The notes below the pieces were generated by a model. That model was given only the letters and a program-made list of their open reading frames with translations, was not told where the DNA came from and searched no databases. Shown piece after piece: positions 27,281-36,254 of a DNA stretch of 64,000 bases (position 1 is its first letter; each line of letters starts with the position of its first letter). Where the stretch lies: positions 4,836,001 to 4,900,000 of the forward strand of contig NZ_WNWM01000002.1 of assembly GCF_009727155.1 (NCBI RefSeq), read 5' to 3'. This DNA is from Pseudoduganella dura (lineage in GTDB: Bacteria; Pseudomonadota; Gammaproteobacteria; Burkholderiales; Burkholderiaceae_D). The position numbers and the translations under genes were made by a program.

Positions 27281-28290
27281 TACGTGTTTTCCGTTGCGTT
27301 GGGTTGCGGTTCCTGCGGCGCCAGCAGATTGGCCGCCGCTTCCGGCAGGTTCAGGCCGGCAAGCCGGGCGCGCTGCAGTATCGTCCAATAGTAGCGATAG
27401 CTGGCGCGGTCATGCAAGCGGCCATGCTGGCTGATCGGTCCCCAATGTGCCTTGGCGGCTTCGTGCAGGATCGCCGCCGCTTCGTTCACTTCCGACAGGC
27501 GCGGCGCGAACGCCTTGACGATCGGCTTGATCTGGCTCGGGTGGATGCTCCACATGCGCGTGTAGCCGAATTCGGCCAGCGCGCGCTGCGCATCGTTGGC
27601 CACCGTGGCCGAATCCTTGATGTCGGTGGTCACGTTGTGCGAAGGCACCTTGCCGTGCGCGTGGCAGGCGGCCGCCATTTCCAGCTTGGCGCGCACCACC
27701 AGCGGGTGCACAAACTGGTTCGGCGTGCGCATCGCGTTGGCGGGGATCGCGCCGTAATGGCTGGAAACGAAATCCATGATGCCGAACGACAGGCACTCGA
27801 CCTGGGGCAGGGCGGCGATCGCGAACGCGCCGCGCAGCGCGCCGTGCGTTTCGACCAGCACGTGCACCGGCAGGTTGGCACGCCCGGCCTTGTGCGCGTG
27901 GCTGTTGATGACGTCGATGGCCTTCATCACGTCCTGCACGCTGTCGGGCTTCGGCAGCACCAGGTAGGCCAGGCGCGCCGCGGCGGCGCCGATGATGATT
28001 TCCACATCGCGCGCGAAATGCGGGCTCGACACATCGTGCACGCGGGCGCCGATGCGGTTGAATTTGTTGTGTTCGGAGTTGACCAGCTCGGCAACGAGGC
28101 GCGCATGCGCTTCCTCGTTGCCGGCGGCGGCGCCGTCTTCGCAGTCGAACGTGATGTCGAAGACGGGCCCAAGCTCTTGTTGCAGGGCCATCGATTTGCG
28201 CATCAGCTTTTCGGAGCCGGCGTAATGGTCGCAGGCCGGCAACATCAGCGGCTGGCGTTCGCCCTGGAATAAGACCTCGGATGGATGCAT
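27280..28290 (-). CDS. HpcH/HpaI aldolase / CitE-like acyl-CoA lyase
   Basis: A 336-residue TIM-barrel lyase of the CitE/malyl-CoA lyase superfamily, which cleaves or condenses beta-hydroxyacyl-CoA esters with Mg2+. Likely metal and CoA contacts include DITFDCEDGAAAG, RIGARVHDV, LVLPKPDS, VHVLVETHGAL and MWSIHPSQI. It is longer than CitE subunits and closer in size to L-malyl-CoA or citramalyl-CoA lyases. It lies 100 bp after mdh and overlaps the next gene by one base. Placement among TCA genes hints at a C4/C5 acyl-CoA substrate, but the exact reaction is unknown. No clear ribosome site precedes the chosen ATG at 28290. Confidence 0.85.
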   Translation of the reverse strand: MHPSEVLFQGERQPLMLPACDHYAGSEKLMRKSMALQQELGPVFDITFDCEDGAAAGNEEAHARLVAELVNSEHNKFNRIGARVHDVSSPHFARDVEIIIGAAAARLAYLVLPKPDSVQDVMKAIDVINSHAHKAGRANLPVHVLVETHGALRGAFAIAALPQVECLSFGIMDFVSSHYGAIPANAMRTPNQFVHPLVVRAKLEMAAACHAHGKVPSHNVTTDIKDSATVANDAQRALAEFGYTRMWSIHPSQIKPIVKAFAPRLSEVNEAAAILHEAAKAHWGPISQHGRLHDRASYRYYWTILQRARLAGLNLPEAAANLLAPQEPQPNATENT

Positions 28291-28390
28291 CGTGGATGTT
28301 CCGGATGAAGAGACCGCCGCGCGGCCAGCAATGGCGGCGCGGCGAGCAGTGTGGATCGGGGAAGGTTCGACCGGTTCCACAGGGGGATGA

Positions 28391-29380
28391 TTACGGCAGC
28401 AGGTGCTTCACGCCTTCACGCTCTTCGGTCAGTTCTTTCAGCGTGAGGTTGATGCGTTCCTGCGAGAACTCGTCGATTTCCAGGCCCTGGACGATCGTGT
28501 ATTCGCCGTTCTCGGTGGTCACCGGGAAGCCGAACATGGTGCCTTCAGGAATGCCGTAGGAACCGTCGGACGGCACGCCCATCGTGGTCCACTTGCCGTT
28601 GGTGCCCAGCACCCAGTCACGCACGTGGTCGATGGCCGCGTTGGCCGCCGATGCGGCCGACGACAGGCCGCGCGCCTCGATGATCGCCGCGCCGCGCTTG
28701 CCGACGGTCGGCAGGAACGTATTGGCGTTCCATTCCTGGTCGTTGATCAGGTCCTTGACGGACTGGCCGTCGACGGTGGCGAAGCGGTAGTCCGCGTACA
28801 TCGTCGGCGAGTGGTTGCCCCACACGGTCAGCTTCTCGATGTCCTTGACGGCCTTGCCGGTCTTGGCGGCCACTTGCGACAGCGCGCGGTTGTGGTCCAG
28901 GCGCAGCATGGCGGTGAAGTTCTTGGCCGGCAGCGACGGTGCCGATTTCATCGCGATGTAGGCATTAGTGTTGGCCGGGTTGCCCACCACCAGCACTTTC
29001 ACGTTGCGCGAAGCGACGGCGTCCAGCGCCTTGCCCTGCACCGTGAAGATCTGCGCGTTCGCTTCCAGCAGGTCCTTGCGTTCCATGCCCGGGCCGCGCG
29101 GACGCGCGCCGACCAGCAGGGCCACGTCGGCATCCTTGAAGGCGGTGTTCGGGTCGGAGTGGGCGGTCATGCCGGCCAGCAGCGGGAATGCGCAGTCGTC
29201 GATTTCCATCATGACGCCCTTGAGCGCCTTCTGTGCCTTTTCGTCGGCGATCTCGAGCAGTTGCAGGATGACCGGCTGGTCCTTGCCCAGCATGTCGCCG
29301 TTGGCGATGCGGAACAGCAGGGAATAGCCGATCTGGCCGGCGGCGCCGGTAACGGCAACACGCAGTGGGGTTTTAGCCAT
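28391..29380 (-). CDS. mdh: Malate dehydrogenase
   Basis: A 329-residue NAD-dependent malate dehydrogenase (malate to oxaloacetate). The Rossmann nucleotide motif is [15 protein letters not shown], and the substrate Arg residues are in [28 protein letters not shown], the LRLDHNRA segment and the catalytic His in [13 protein letters not shown] follow. This is the cytosolic-type, lactate/malate superfamily form common in Burkholderiales. The ATG at 29380 has GGAGAT upstream. It heads the leftward mdh-to-acnA run and is divergent from the gntR gene, with a shared 326-bp control region. Confidence 0.97.
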   Translation of the reverse strand: MAKTPLRVAVTGAAGQIGYSLLFRIANGDMLGKDQPVILQLLEIADEKAQKALKGVMMEIDDCAFPLLAGMTAHSDPNTAFKDADVALLVGARPRGPGMERKDLLEANAQIFTVQGKALDAVASRNVKVLVVGNPANTNAYIAMKSAPSLPAKNFTAMLRLDHNRALSQVAAKTGKAVKDIEKLTVWGNHSPTMYADYRFATVDGQSVKDLINDQEWNANTFLPTVGKRGAAIIEARGLSSAASAANAAIDHVRDWVLGTNGKWTTMGVPSDGSYGIPEGTMFGFPVTTENGEYTIVQGLEIDEFSQERINLTLKELTEEREGVKHLLP

Positions 29381-29630
29381 GATGAATCTCCAATGTGGAA
29401 TAAAGAACCTGGGCTGTGGGCGAATGCCGGTGCAGTGCGGCACGTCCCTAGTAAAACTGCAATGATACCAAATTAGCTTCCCGTGAAGGCCGGCTATCAG
29501 CCGGAAATTCAGGGTGGTTTCATGGCAGCCCGACCTGTATGCCTTCCTGTCCGGTGCGCCGCCGGCGCTTCGCCAGGAATAACATCGACGGCGAGTGTAG
29601 GCCCCATATAGGCATCTGTCAATGCTATCT

Positions 29631-29650
29631 TATGTCTTATATAAGACATA
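29631..29650. promoter_or_regulatory. Perfect 20-bp palindrome, candidate GntR operator
   Basis: TATGTCTTAT and its exact complement ATAAGACATA meet at the centre. The site is in the 326-bp mdh-gntR gap (29381-29706), 57 bp before the gntR start, within AT-rich promoter-like sequence. GntR-family proteins bind such dyads, and autoregulation is common. Nothing else in the gap looks like a gene. Confidence 0.7.
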
Positions 29651-29706
29651 TAACTTAGTCGGTTATTACTGGACGGACAGTGCCTTTTGTGGTGAAATCG
29701 CGGTCT

Positions 29707-30561
29707 ATGAATCCTGTCACGCCCAACCAGCCCAGCCCAGGCAGCAGTGCGAACGCGCCGGCTGCGCCGAGTGCGGGCGCTGGCTCGAACACCGGCCCCG
29801 GCGCCGCCGCGCCCGCCCACGGTACCGCCCAGCAGGCCGCGCCGTCGCCAACCTTTTCGCCGCTGTACCAGCAGATCAAGGCACTCATCACGCAGAGCCT
29901 GCAGTCGGGCGAATGGAAGCCCGGCGAGATGATCCCCAGCGAGGTGGAGCTGGCCAACCGCTACAAGGTCAGCCAGGGCACCGTGCGCAAGGCGATCGAC
30001 GAACTGGCCGCGGACAATCTGGTGATGCGCCGGCAGGGCAAGGGCACGTTCGTGTCCACCCACCACGAGGCGCGCGCCCACATCCGTTTCCTGCGGCTGC
30101 GGCCGGACGAAGGGCAGCCGCATTACCCCGAGAGCCGCTTCCTGGAAGTGAAGCGCCTGCGCGCGCCGGCGGACGTGGCGCGCCTGCTGGACATGAAGTC
30201 CGGCGACGCCACCGTGTATATCAAGCGTGTGCAGTCGTTCGACGGCGTGCCCACGATCGTCGAGGAACTGTGGCTGCCGGGCCTGCTGTTCAAGGGGCTG
30301 ACGGCCGAGCGGCTGTCCGAATACAAGGGGCCGATGTACGGGCTGTTCGAATCCGAATTCGGCACGCGGATGATCCGCGCCGACGAAAAGGTGCGGGCGG
30401 TGCTGGCCGGCGCGGAAGATGCTGCACTGCTCCATGTGGAAGCCGGAACGCCGCTGCTGTCGGCCGAGCGGGTGTCGTTTACCTACGGCGACAAGCCGGT
30501 CGAGCTGCGCCGCGGCCTGTACCTGACCACCCGTCACCACTACCAGAACGCGCTGAACTGA
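29707..30561 (+). CDS. GntR-family regulator with UTRA domain, TCA-linked
   Basis: A 284-residue HutC-subfamily GntR regulator. A disordered Pro/Ala/Ser-rich N-terminus (about 1-50) precedes the winged helix (about 53-118: LYQQIKALITQSLQSGEWKPGEMIPSEVELANRYKVSQGTVRKAIDEL). The UTRA ligand-binding domain (about 140-280) ends with YGDKPVELRRGLYLTTRHHYQNALN. It lies between mdh and the sdh operon in the same direction as sdh. A 20-bp palindrome upstream and a near match before sdhC make it a likely regulator of its own gene and of sdh. The start ATG at 29707 was preferred to a GTG nine codons earlier. Confidence 0.93.
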   Translation: MNPVTPNQPSPGSSANAPAAPSAGAGSNTGPGAAAPAHGTAQQAAPSPTFSPLYQQIKALITQSLQSGEWKPGEMIPSEVELANRYKVSQGTVRKAIDELAADNLVMRRQGKGTFVSTHHEARAHIRFLRLRPDEGQPHYPESRFLEVKRLRAPADVARLLDMKSGDATVYIKRVQSFDGVPTIVEELWLPGLLFKGLTAERLSEYKGPMYGLFESEFGTRMIRADEKVRAVLAGAEDAALLHVEAGTPLLSAERVSFTYGDKPVELRRGLYLTTRHHYQNALN

Positions 30562-30699
30562 GCGTCCGCCCGGGCATCGGCGAGCTGTTGATGAGCTCGG
30601 TAGCGGATGTGTATGTAGCGCTGCAACATAAATTTGGTTATATGTAAGAATAGATATTGGTCGTAATGGGGAAATGGGCGAGAATCGCGGTCTTGACGG

Positions 30700-30742
30700 C
30701 GAATTGACTCGAATTGGGCTCGAATTAGGCTGGAATTAAGCT
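30700..30742. repeat. Four AATT-containing 10/11-bp tandem units upstream of sdhC
   Basis: Units starting at 30700, 30710, 30721 and 30732 share the pattern CGAATTnnGCT. Their AATT tracts begin at 30702, 30712, 30723 and 30734, about one helical turn apart, which favours intrinsic DNA bending. They occupy the middle of the 303-bp gntR-sdhC gap (30562-30864), in which I see no gene. Confidence 0.8.
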
Positions 30743-30752
30743 CATATAAGAC
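30739..30752. promoter_or_regulatory. Operator-like site before sdhC matching the gntR palindrome
   Basis: The 14 bases match the core of the gntR palindrome (GTCTTATATAAGAC) at 11 positions, with the right half intact. It abuts the AATT repeat array. A weaker look-alike is at 30636-30649. This is consistent with GntR control of sdhCDAB, by inference. Confidence 0.5.
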
Positions 30753-30864
30753 CAAATGGCGACAAGTTTTCCACGCCGGCAAGAGCAGTGGGGCGGAATG
30801 GCAGGCATAACGGCATTCTGCGATAGAAAAATTATTAAATAGCAACATCAACGGGAGGTAAGTC

Positions 30865-31287
30865 ATGTCTGAATCCGCCACGGAAGGCCAGCGCAAGCCG
30901 CGCCGGGAATTCCGCAACATCCACGTCACGGAGCTGTCGAACTACCGCATGCCGTTCTCGGCGATCGTGTCGATCCTGCACCGCATCAGCGGCATGCTGA
31001 TGTTCGTGCTGCTGCCGTTCATCCTGTACCTGCTGCAGGAAAGCATCCGTTCCGAACTCTCCTTTGCGCACTTCCAGGGCATCGCGTCGCACCCGTTCGC
31101 CAAGCTGGTGATCCTGGCGCTGGTGTGGGGCTACATGCACCACTTCTGCGCCGGCATCCGTCACCTGGTGATGGATACCCACGTGGGCCTGGACAAGGAT
31201 TCGGCCCGCAAGACGTCGGTCGCCGTGCTGGTGATCAGCCTGGTGGTGACGTTGCTGGTCGCCCTGAAACTGTTCGGAGTCTTCTAA
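30865..31287 (+). CDS. sdhC: Succinate dehydrogenase cytochrome b556 subunit
   Basis: A 140-residue membrane anchor of complex II with three transmembrane helices (about 38-58, 80-100, 118-138). ILHRISGMLMF carries the quinone-site Ser/His/Arg region. The expected heme b ligand is H93 in YMHHFCAGIRH, aligned by eye to H84 of the E. coli subunit. MDTHVGLD follows. GGGAGG precedes the ATG. It is the first gene of sdhC-sdhD-sdhA-sdhB, only 3 bp before sdhD. Confidence 0.96.
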   Translation: MSESATEGQRKPRREFRNIHVTELSNYRMPFSAIVSILHRISGMLMFVLLPFILYLLQESIRSELSFAHFQGIASHPFAKLVILALVWGYMHHFCAGIRHLVMDTHVGLDKDSARKTSVAVLVISLVVTLLVALKLFGVF

Positions 31288-31290
31288 GCC

Positions 31291-31653
31291 ATGAAAAACA
31301 ATATCGGACCGAAGCGCCTCGTCGTCGGCGCCCACTACGGCCTGGGCGAATACCTGGCCCAGCGCGCCACCGCGATCGTGATGGTGGTGTACACCGCCGT
31401 GCTGCTGATCGCCTTCCTGACCGGGAACAACTTCTCGTACGAAGGCTGGGCCGGCCTGTTCGCGCAGACCTGGTTCAAGCTGTTCACCCTGGCCACGCTG
31501 CTGGGGCTGTTCTATCACGCCTGGGTCGGCGTGGTCAGCATCTATCAGGATTATGTGAAGAACGTGGCCGTTCGCTTCATCATCCAAACCGCTTCCGCCG
31601 TGTGGCTGGTGGCATGCGCCGTGTGGTCGGTGCAGATTCTCTGGAGTGTGTAA
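31291..31653 (+). CDS. sdhD: Succinate dehydrogenase hydrophobic membrane anchor
   Basis: A 120-residue anchor with three transmembrane helices. The start KRLVVGAHYGLGEYLAQRATAIVMVVYT and the FYHAWVGVVSIYQDYV segment (Tyr-His near the heme and quinone pocket, Asp-Tyr at the quinone site) are typical of SdhD. It pairs with SdhC to hold heme b and ubiquinone. It lies between sdhC and sdhA with gaps of only 3 bases, so the four genes form one operon. Confidence 0.95.
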   Translation: MKNNIGPKRLVVGAHYGLGEYLAQRATAIVMVVYTAVLLIAFLTGNNFSYEGWAGLFAQTWFKLFTLATLLGLFYHAWVGVVSIYQDYVKNVAVRFIIQTASAVWLVACAVWSVQILWSV

Positions 31654-31656
31654 ATC

Positions 31657-33435
31657 GTGGCAGCAATCAAATCCGCAATCCCAGTCCGCCGCTTCGACGC
31701 GGTGATCGTCGGCGCCGGCGGCTCCGGCATGCGCGCTTCCCTGCAACTGGCCGAAGCGGGCCTGAACGTGGCCGTGCTGTCGAAAGTGTTCCCGACCCGC
31801 TCGCACACCGTGGCGGCGCAGGGCGGCATCGGCGCCTCGCTGGGCAACATGGCTGAAGACAGCTGGTTCTGGCACATGTTCGACACCGTCAAGGGTGGCG
31901 ACTACCTGGGCGACCAGGATGCGATCGAATTCATGTGCCGCGAAGCACCGAAGGTCGTGTACGAGCTGGAACACTTCGGCATGCCGTTCGACCGCAATCC
32001 CGACGGCACGATCTACCAGCGCCCGTTCGGCGGCCACACGGCCAACTTCGGCGAGAAGGCCGTGCAGCGCGCCTGCGCCGCGGCCGACCGCACCGGCCAC
32101 GCGCTGCTCCATACGCTGTACCAGCGTAACGTCCGTGCTCGCACCCACTTCTTCGTCGAATGGATGGCGCTGGACCTGATCCGCGATTCGGAAGGCGACG
32201 TGATCGGCGTGGTGGCGCTGGAAATGGAAACCGGCGAAGTGATGATCCTGCAGGCGAAGACGACGATCTTCGCCACCGGCGGCGCCGGGCGGATCTTCGC
32301 CGCGTCGACCAACGCGTTCATCAACACCGGCGACGGCATGGGCATGGCCGCACGGGCCGGCCTGCCGCTGCAGGACATGGAATTCTGGCAGTTCCACCCG
32401 ACCGGCGTGGCCGGCGCGGGCGTCTTGATCACCGAAGGCGTGCGCGGCGAAGGCGGCATCCTGATCAACTCGCAGGGCGAGCGCTTCATGGAGCGCTACG
32501 CGCCGACGCTGAAGGACCTGGCGCCGCGCGATTTCGTGTCGCGCTCGATGGACCAGGAAATCAAGGAAGGCCGCGGCGTGGGCCCGAACAAGGACCACGT
32601 GCTGCTCGACCTGCGCCACATCGGCAAGGAAACGATCGAGAAGCGCCTGCCGTCGATCCTGGAAATCGGCCACAAGTTCGCCAACGTGGACGCGACGAAG
32701 GAACCGATCCCGGTCGTGCCGACGATTCACTACCAGATGGGCGGCATTCCAACGAACATCCACGGCCAGGTCGTGGCACCGTCGGCCGACGGCTCGCAGA
32801 AGATCGTCAACGGCCTGTACGCGATCGGCGAATGCGCCTGCGTCTCGGTGCACGGCGCGAACCGCCTGGGCACGAACTCGCTGCTCGACCTGGTGGTGTT
32901 CGGCCGCGCGGCCGGCAACCACGTGGTGGCCTCGAACCTGAAGGCAAAAGAGCACAAGGACCTGCCGAAGGATGCATCCGACTACGCCCTGAACCGCCTG
33001 AACAAGCTGGAAACCTCGACCGGCAGCGAAAAGGTGCAGGGCGTGGCCAACGACATCCGCGCCACGATGCAGAAATACTGCGGTGTGTTCCGCACCGACG
33101 ACCTGCTGAAAGCCGGCTTCGACGAGATCATGAAGCTCGACGAGCGGCGCAAGCACGTGTCGTTCAAGGACAAGTCGAAGGTGTTCAACACGGCCCGCGT
33201 GGAAGCGCTGGAACTGGACAACCTGATCGAGACGGCCAAGGCCACGATCACGTCGGCCGTGGCGCGCAAGGAATCGCGCGGCGCCCACGCGCACAGCGAT
33301 TTCCCGAACCGCGACGACGAGAACTGGATGAAGCACACGCTGTGGTTCTCCGAAGGCAACCGCCTGGACTACAAGCCGGTCGTCACCAAACCGCTGACGG
33401 TGGAAACCTTCAAGCCAAAAGCACGCACTTTCTAA
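31657..33435 (+). CDS. sdhA: Succinate dehydrogenase flavoprotein subunit
   Basis: A 592-residue flavoprotein oxidising succinate to fumarate. [20 protein letters not shown] is the dinucleotide fold, and the covalent FAD ligand is H50 in [14 protein letters not shown]. Substrate residues lie in [25 protein letters not shown] and [24 protein letters not shown] and the C-terminal [14 protein letters not shown] (the capping Arg/His) complete the fold. It starts with GTG at 31657, three bases after sdhD stops. FAD attachment usually needs SdhE, encoded four genes on. Confidence 0.98.
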   Translation: MAAIKSAIPVRRFDAVIVGAGGSGMRASLQLAEAGLNVAVLSKVFPTRSHTVAAQGGIGASLGNMAEDSWFWHMFDTVKGGDYLGDQDAIEFMCREAPKVVYELEHFGMPFDRNPDGTIYQRPFGGHTANFGEKAVQRACAAADRTGHALLHTLYQRNVRARTHFFVEWMALDLIRDSEGDVIGVVALEMETGEVMILQAKTTIFATGGAGRIFAASTNAFINTGDGMGMAARAGLPLQDMEFWQFHPTGVAGAGVLITEGVRGEGGILINSQGERFMERYAPTLKDLAPRDFVSRSMDQEIKEGRGVGPNKDHVLLDLRHIGKETIEKRLPSILEIGHKFANVDATKEPIPVVPTIHYQMGGIPTNIHGQVVAPSADGSQKIVNGLYAIGECACVSVHGANRLGTNSLLDLVVFGRAAGNHVVASNLKAKEHKDLPKDASDYALNRLNKLETSTGSEKVQGVANDIRATMQKYCGVFRTDDLLKAGFDEIMKLDERRKHVSFKDKSKVFNTARVEALELDNLIETAKATITSAVARKESRGAHAHSDFPNRDDENWMKHTLWFSEGNRLDYKPVVTKPLTVETFKPKARTF

Positions 33436-33447
33436 GGTCTTACTGAC

Positions 33448-34158
33448 ATGGCACGCACTCTCAAATTCAAGATTTACCGCTACGATCCGGACAAGGATGC
33501 CAAGCCTTACATGCAGGACCTGACGGTCGAGCTGAAGGACACCGACAAGATGCTGCTCGACGCGCTGCAGCGCATCAAGTCGGACGTGGACGATTCGCTG
33601 GCGCTGCGCCGTTCGTGCCGCGAAGGCGTGTGCGGTTCGGATGCGATGAACGTCAACGGCAAGAACCGCCTGGCGTGCACGACGAACCTGAACGAACTGG
33701 TCGAACCGATCATCCTGCGCCCGCTGCCGGGCCTGCCGGTGATCCGCGACCTGATCGTGGACATGACGCAGTTCTTCAAGCAGTACGAATCGATCAAGCC
33801 GTTCCTGATCAACGAATCGATCCCGCCGGAGAAGGAACGCCTGCAGACGCCGGCCGAGCGCGAGGAGCTCGACGGCCTGTACGAGTGTATCCTGTGCGCG
33901 TGCTGCTCGACGTCGTGCCCGTCGTTCTGGTGGAACCCTGACAAGTTCGTGGGCCCGGCCGGCCTGCTGCAGGCCTACCGCTTCATCGCCGACTCGCGCG
34001 ACGAAGCCACCGGCCAGCGCCTGGACGATCTGGAAGATCCGTACCGCCTGTTCCGCTGCCACTCGATCATGAACTGCGTGGACGTGTGCCCGAAGGGCCT
34101 GAACCCGAACCGCGCGATCGGCAAGATCAAGGAGCTGATGGTTCGCCGCGCGATTTGA
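33448..34158 (+). CDS. sdhB: Succinate dehydrogenase iron-sulfur subunit
   Basis: A 236-residue electron-transfer subunit carrying three clusters. The [2Fe-2S] ligands are in RRSCREGVCGSDAMNVNGKNRLAC. The [4Fe-4S] and [3Fe-4S] ligands are in CILCACCSTSCPSFWWNP and CHSIMNCVDVCPKGLNP. The Trp pair in SFWWNP lines the quinone site. It follows sdhA by 12 bases and completes complex II. Confidence 0.98.
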   Translation: MARTLKFKIYRYDPDKDAKPYMQDLTVELKDTDKMLLDALQRIKSDVDDSLALRRSCREGVCGSDAMNVNGKNRLACTTNLNELVEPIILRPLPGLPVIRDLIVDMTQFFKQYESIKPFLINESIPPEKERLQTPAEREELDGLYECILCACCSTSCPSFWWNPDKFVGPAGLLQAYRFIADSRDEATGQRLDDLEDPYRLFRCHSIMNCVDVCPKGLNPNRAIGKIKELMVRRAI

Positions 34159-34170
34159 GCGGCTCAGGAG

Positions 34171-34214
34171 CCAATGAGCAACCAATGAGCAAGCAACGAG
34201 TAATCAATGAGCAT
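34171..34214 (+). repeat. Four 11-bp units carrying the sdhE start codon
   Basis: Units CCAATGAGCAA (34171-34181), CCAATGAGCAA (34182-34192), GCAACGAGTAA (34193-34203) and TCAATGAGCAT (34204-34214). The last holds the sdhE ATG. Because 11 is not a multiple of 3, each ATG is in a different frame. A CAGGAG ribosome site precedes the first unit, not the last. Confidence 0.85.
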
Positions 34215-34488
34215 TGATAACAACAGTTCGCATCAGGCAGATCCCGCCAACCGCGCGCGCCTGCGGTGGCGCTCCCGGCGGGGGCTGCTGGAAAACGACA
34301 TCATCCTGACGCGTTTTCTGGATGCGCACGAGACGGAATTGACCGACGATGAAGTGGACGCGCTCACGCGGCTCCTCGACTTGTCGGACAATGCGCTGAT
34401 GGATCTGGTATTGGCGCGCAGCGAGCCGGAAGGTGAGCTCGATCTGCCGCATGTGCATGCACTGCTTGGTCGCCTGCGCCGCGCCTGA
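34207..34488 (+). CDS. sdhE: FAD assembly factor SdhE
   Basis: A 93-residue protein of the SdhE/YgfY family that promotes covalent flavin attachment to SdhA. The key RGxxE motif is present as RRGLLEND (about residues 26-33), within RARLRWRSRRGLLENDIILTRFLDAHETELTDDEVDALTRLLDLSDNALMDLVL. It lies 48 bp after sdhB and 40 bp before gltA, consistent with the operon. The start is at ATG 34207, embedded in a four-unit 11-bp repeat. The N-terminus before RARL could differ if one of the other repeat ATGs is used with a frame change. Confidence 0.95.
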   Translation: MSIDNNSSHQADPANRARLRWRSRRGLLENDIILTRFLDAHETELTDDEVDALTRLLDLSDNALMDLVLARSEPEGELDLPHVHALLGRLRRA

Positions 34489-34528
34489 TTTTTTTTAATA
34501 GCCGCACCTCATCCAAAAAGGAAGAGCC

Positions 34529-35833
34529 ATGAACACTTCTGATAACAAAGCCACCCTGTCGTTCTCGGACGGCAGCGCCCCGATCGAATTCCCGATCTAT
34601 GAAGGTACCGTCGGCCCGGACGTCATCGACATCCGCAAGCTGTACGGCGCGACCGGCAAGTTCACGTACGACCCGGGCTTCATGTCCACCGCGTCGTGCA
34701 ACTCGTCGATCACCTACATCGACGGCGACAAGGGCGAGCTGCAGTACCGCGGCTACCCGATCGAACAGCTGGCCGTGAACGCCGACTTCATGGAAAGCTG
34801 CTACCTGCTGCTGAACGGCGAACTGCCGAACGAAACGCAGAAGGCCGAGTTCGTGAAACTCGTGTCGAAGCACACGATGGTGCACGAGCAGATGCAGTTC
34901 TTCTTCCGCGGTTTCCGTCGCGATGCGCACCCGATGTCGGTGCTGGTCGGTACCGTCGGCGCGCTGGCGTCGTTCTACCACGACTCGCTGGACATCAACG
35001 ATGCCAAGCAGCGCGAAATCTCGGCGATCCGCCTGATCGCCAAGATGCCGACGCTGGTCGCCATGGCGTACAAGTACTCGATCGGCCAGCCGTTCATGTA
35101 CCCGCGCAACGACCTGTCGTACAGCGCCAACTTCATGCGCATGATGTTCGGTAACCCGTGCGAAGAGTACGAGGTGAACGACGTGCTGGTGCGCGCCCTG
35201 GACCGTATCCTGATCCTGCACGCCGACCACGAGCAGAACGCTTCCACGTCGACCGTCCGCCTGGCCGGTTCGTCGGGCGCCAACCCGTTCGCATGTATCG
35301 CGGCCGGTATCGCCTGCCTGTGGGGTCCCGCGCACGGCGGCGCCAACGAGGCGGCACTGAACATGCTGAAGGAAATCGGCTCGGTGGAGAACATTCCTTC
35401 CTTCATCGAGAAGGTCAAGGACAAGAACTCCGGCGTGAAGCTGATGGGCTTCGGTCACCGCGTGTACAAGAACTTCGACCCACGCGCCAAGCTGATGCGC
35501 GAAACCTGCCACGAAGTGCTGGAAGAGATGGGCCTGCAGGACGACCCGCTGTTCAAGCTGGCGATGGAACTGGAAAAGATCGCGCTGGAAGACGAATACT
35601 TCGTATCCCGCAAGCTGTACCCGAACGTCGACTTCTACTCGGGCATCGTGCAATCCGCCCTGGGCATCCCGGTCTCGATGTTCACCGGTATCTTCGCGAT
35701 GGCCCGCACCATCGGCTGGATCGCCCAGTGGAACGAAATGATCGCCGATCCGGAACAGAAGATCGGCCGCCCACGCCAGCTGTTCGTCGGTTCCGCCGCG
35801 CGCGACGTGCCGGTGCTGAAGGATCGCAAGTAA
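34529..35833 (+). CDS. gltA: Citrate synthase
   Basis: A 434-residue citrate synthase (oxaloacetate plus acetyl-CoA) of the hexameric, NADH-sensitive Gram-negative class by length. Catalytic His residues are in [15 protein letters not shown] and [14 protein letters not shown], and the catalytic Asp is in [24 protein letters not shown] and [11 protein letters not shown] are also conserved. It closes the sdh-gltA run and is followed 27 bp later by a strong terminator. Confidence 0.98.
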   Translation: MNTSDNKATLSFSDGSAPIEFPIYEGTVGPDVIDIRKLYGATGKFTYDPGFMSTASCNSSITYIDGDKGELQYRGYPIEQLAVNADFMESCYLLLNGELPNETQKAEFVKLVSKHTMVHEQMQFFFRGFRRDAHPMSVLVGTVGALASFYHDSLDINDAKQREISAIRLIAKMPTLVAMAYKYSIGQPFMYPRNDLSYSANFMRMMFGNPCEEYEVNDVLVRALDRILILHADHEQNASTSTVRLAGSSGANPFACIAAGIACLWGPAHGGANEAALNMLKEIGSVENIPSFIEKVKDKNSGVKLMGFGHRVYKNFDPRAKLMRETCHEVLEEMGLQDDPLFKLAMELEKIALEDEYFVSRKLYPNVDFYSGIVQSALGIPVSMFTGIFAMARTIGWIAQWNEMIADPEQKIGRPRQLFVGSAARDVPVLKDRK

Positions 35834-35860
35834 TCCATTGACGTTTCGGCGTTGAGCGAA

Positions 35861-35888
35861 AGCGGACCTGCGGGTCCGCTTTTTTTTT
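35861..35888 (+). terminator. Rho-independent terminator after gltA
   Basis: An 8-bp stem AGCGGACC (35861-35868) with its complement (35873-35880), loop TGCG and eight T. Confidence 0.93.
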
Positions 35889-36254
35889 CGTCGATTCCAG
35901 AAGCATGCCGTATTTGCGGGACTCAACAGCCATCCGGGCGGCGCATCGCATCGCGGATCGCATCGGCATCCGCGCCGTGCGCGCGCGGACAGGCGCGCAT
36001 GGAGGATGCCGGTTCGGCCGGCGGCATGTTCGCCGTGGTCGGCTGGCGGCGTTGAAACAGGCGCTGCATGAAATCGGTCCAGGTCACCGGTTCAATATGC
36101 AACACCCGATGGCTGGCAGGTTCCAGGCTTTTTCGGCTAGGCCGGGGCAGCGCCCGACGTGAACCCGCGTGAGAATTGGTGAGCTTTGCACCGGCTTCGC
36201 GGTGTTAGATTATTGGCAACCCTATCCTGGGCCAATTCCCTTTTCGAGGTCTCC
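35889..36254. other. Intergenic region between gltA and the PEP-CTERM gene
   Basis: There is no supported gene in these 366 bases. A 60-codon GTG-initiated open frame on the minus strand (35923-36105) has no ribosome site and no recognised relative. The right-hand part presumably holds the promoter of the PEP-CTERM gene, but no clear -35/-10 pair is visible. Confidence 0.6.

Noticed and set aside
30835..34185. A frame of more than 1100 codons antisense to sdhCDAB
   Set aside because: It is a reverse-strand shadow of four well-supported genes, with His/Arg/Val-rich composition and no motif.
35923..36105. A 60-codon minus-strand frame
   Set aside because: GTG start, no ribosome site, no recognised family.
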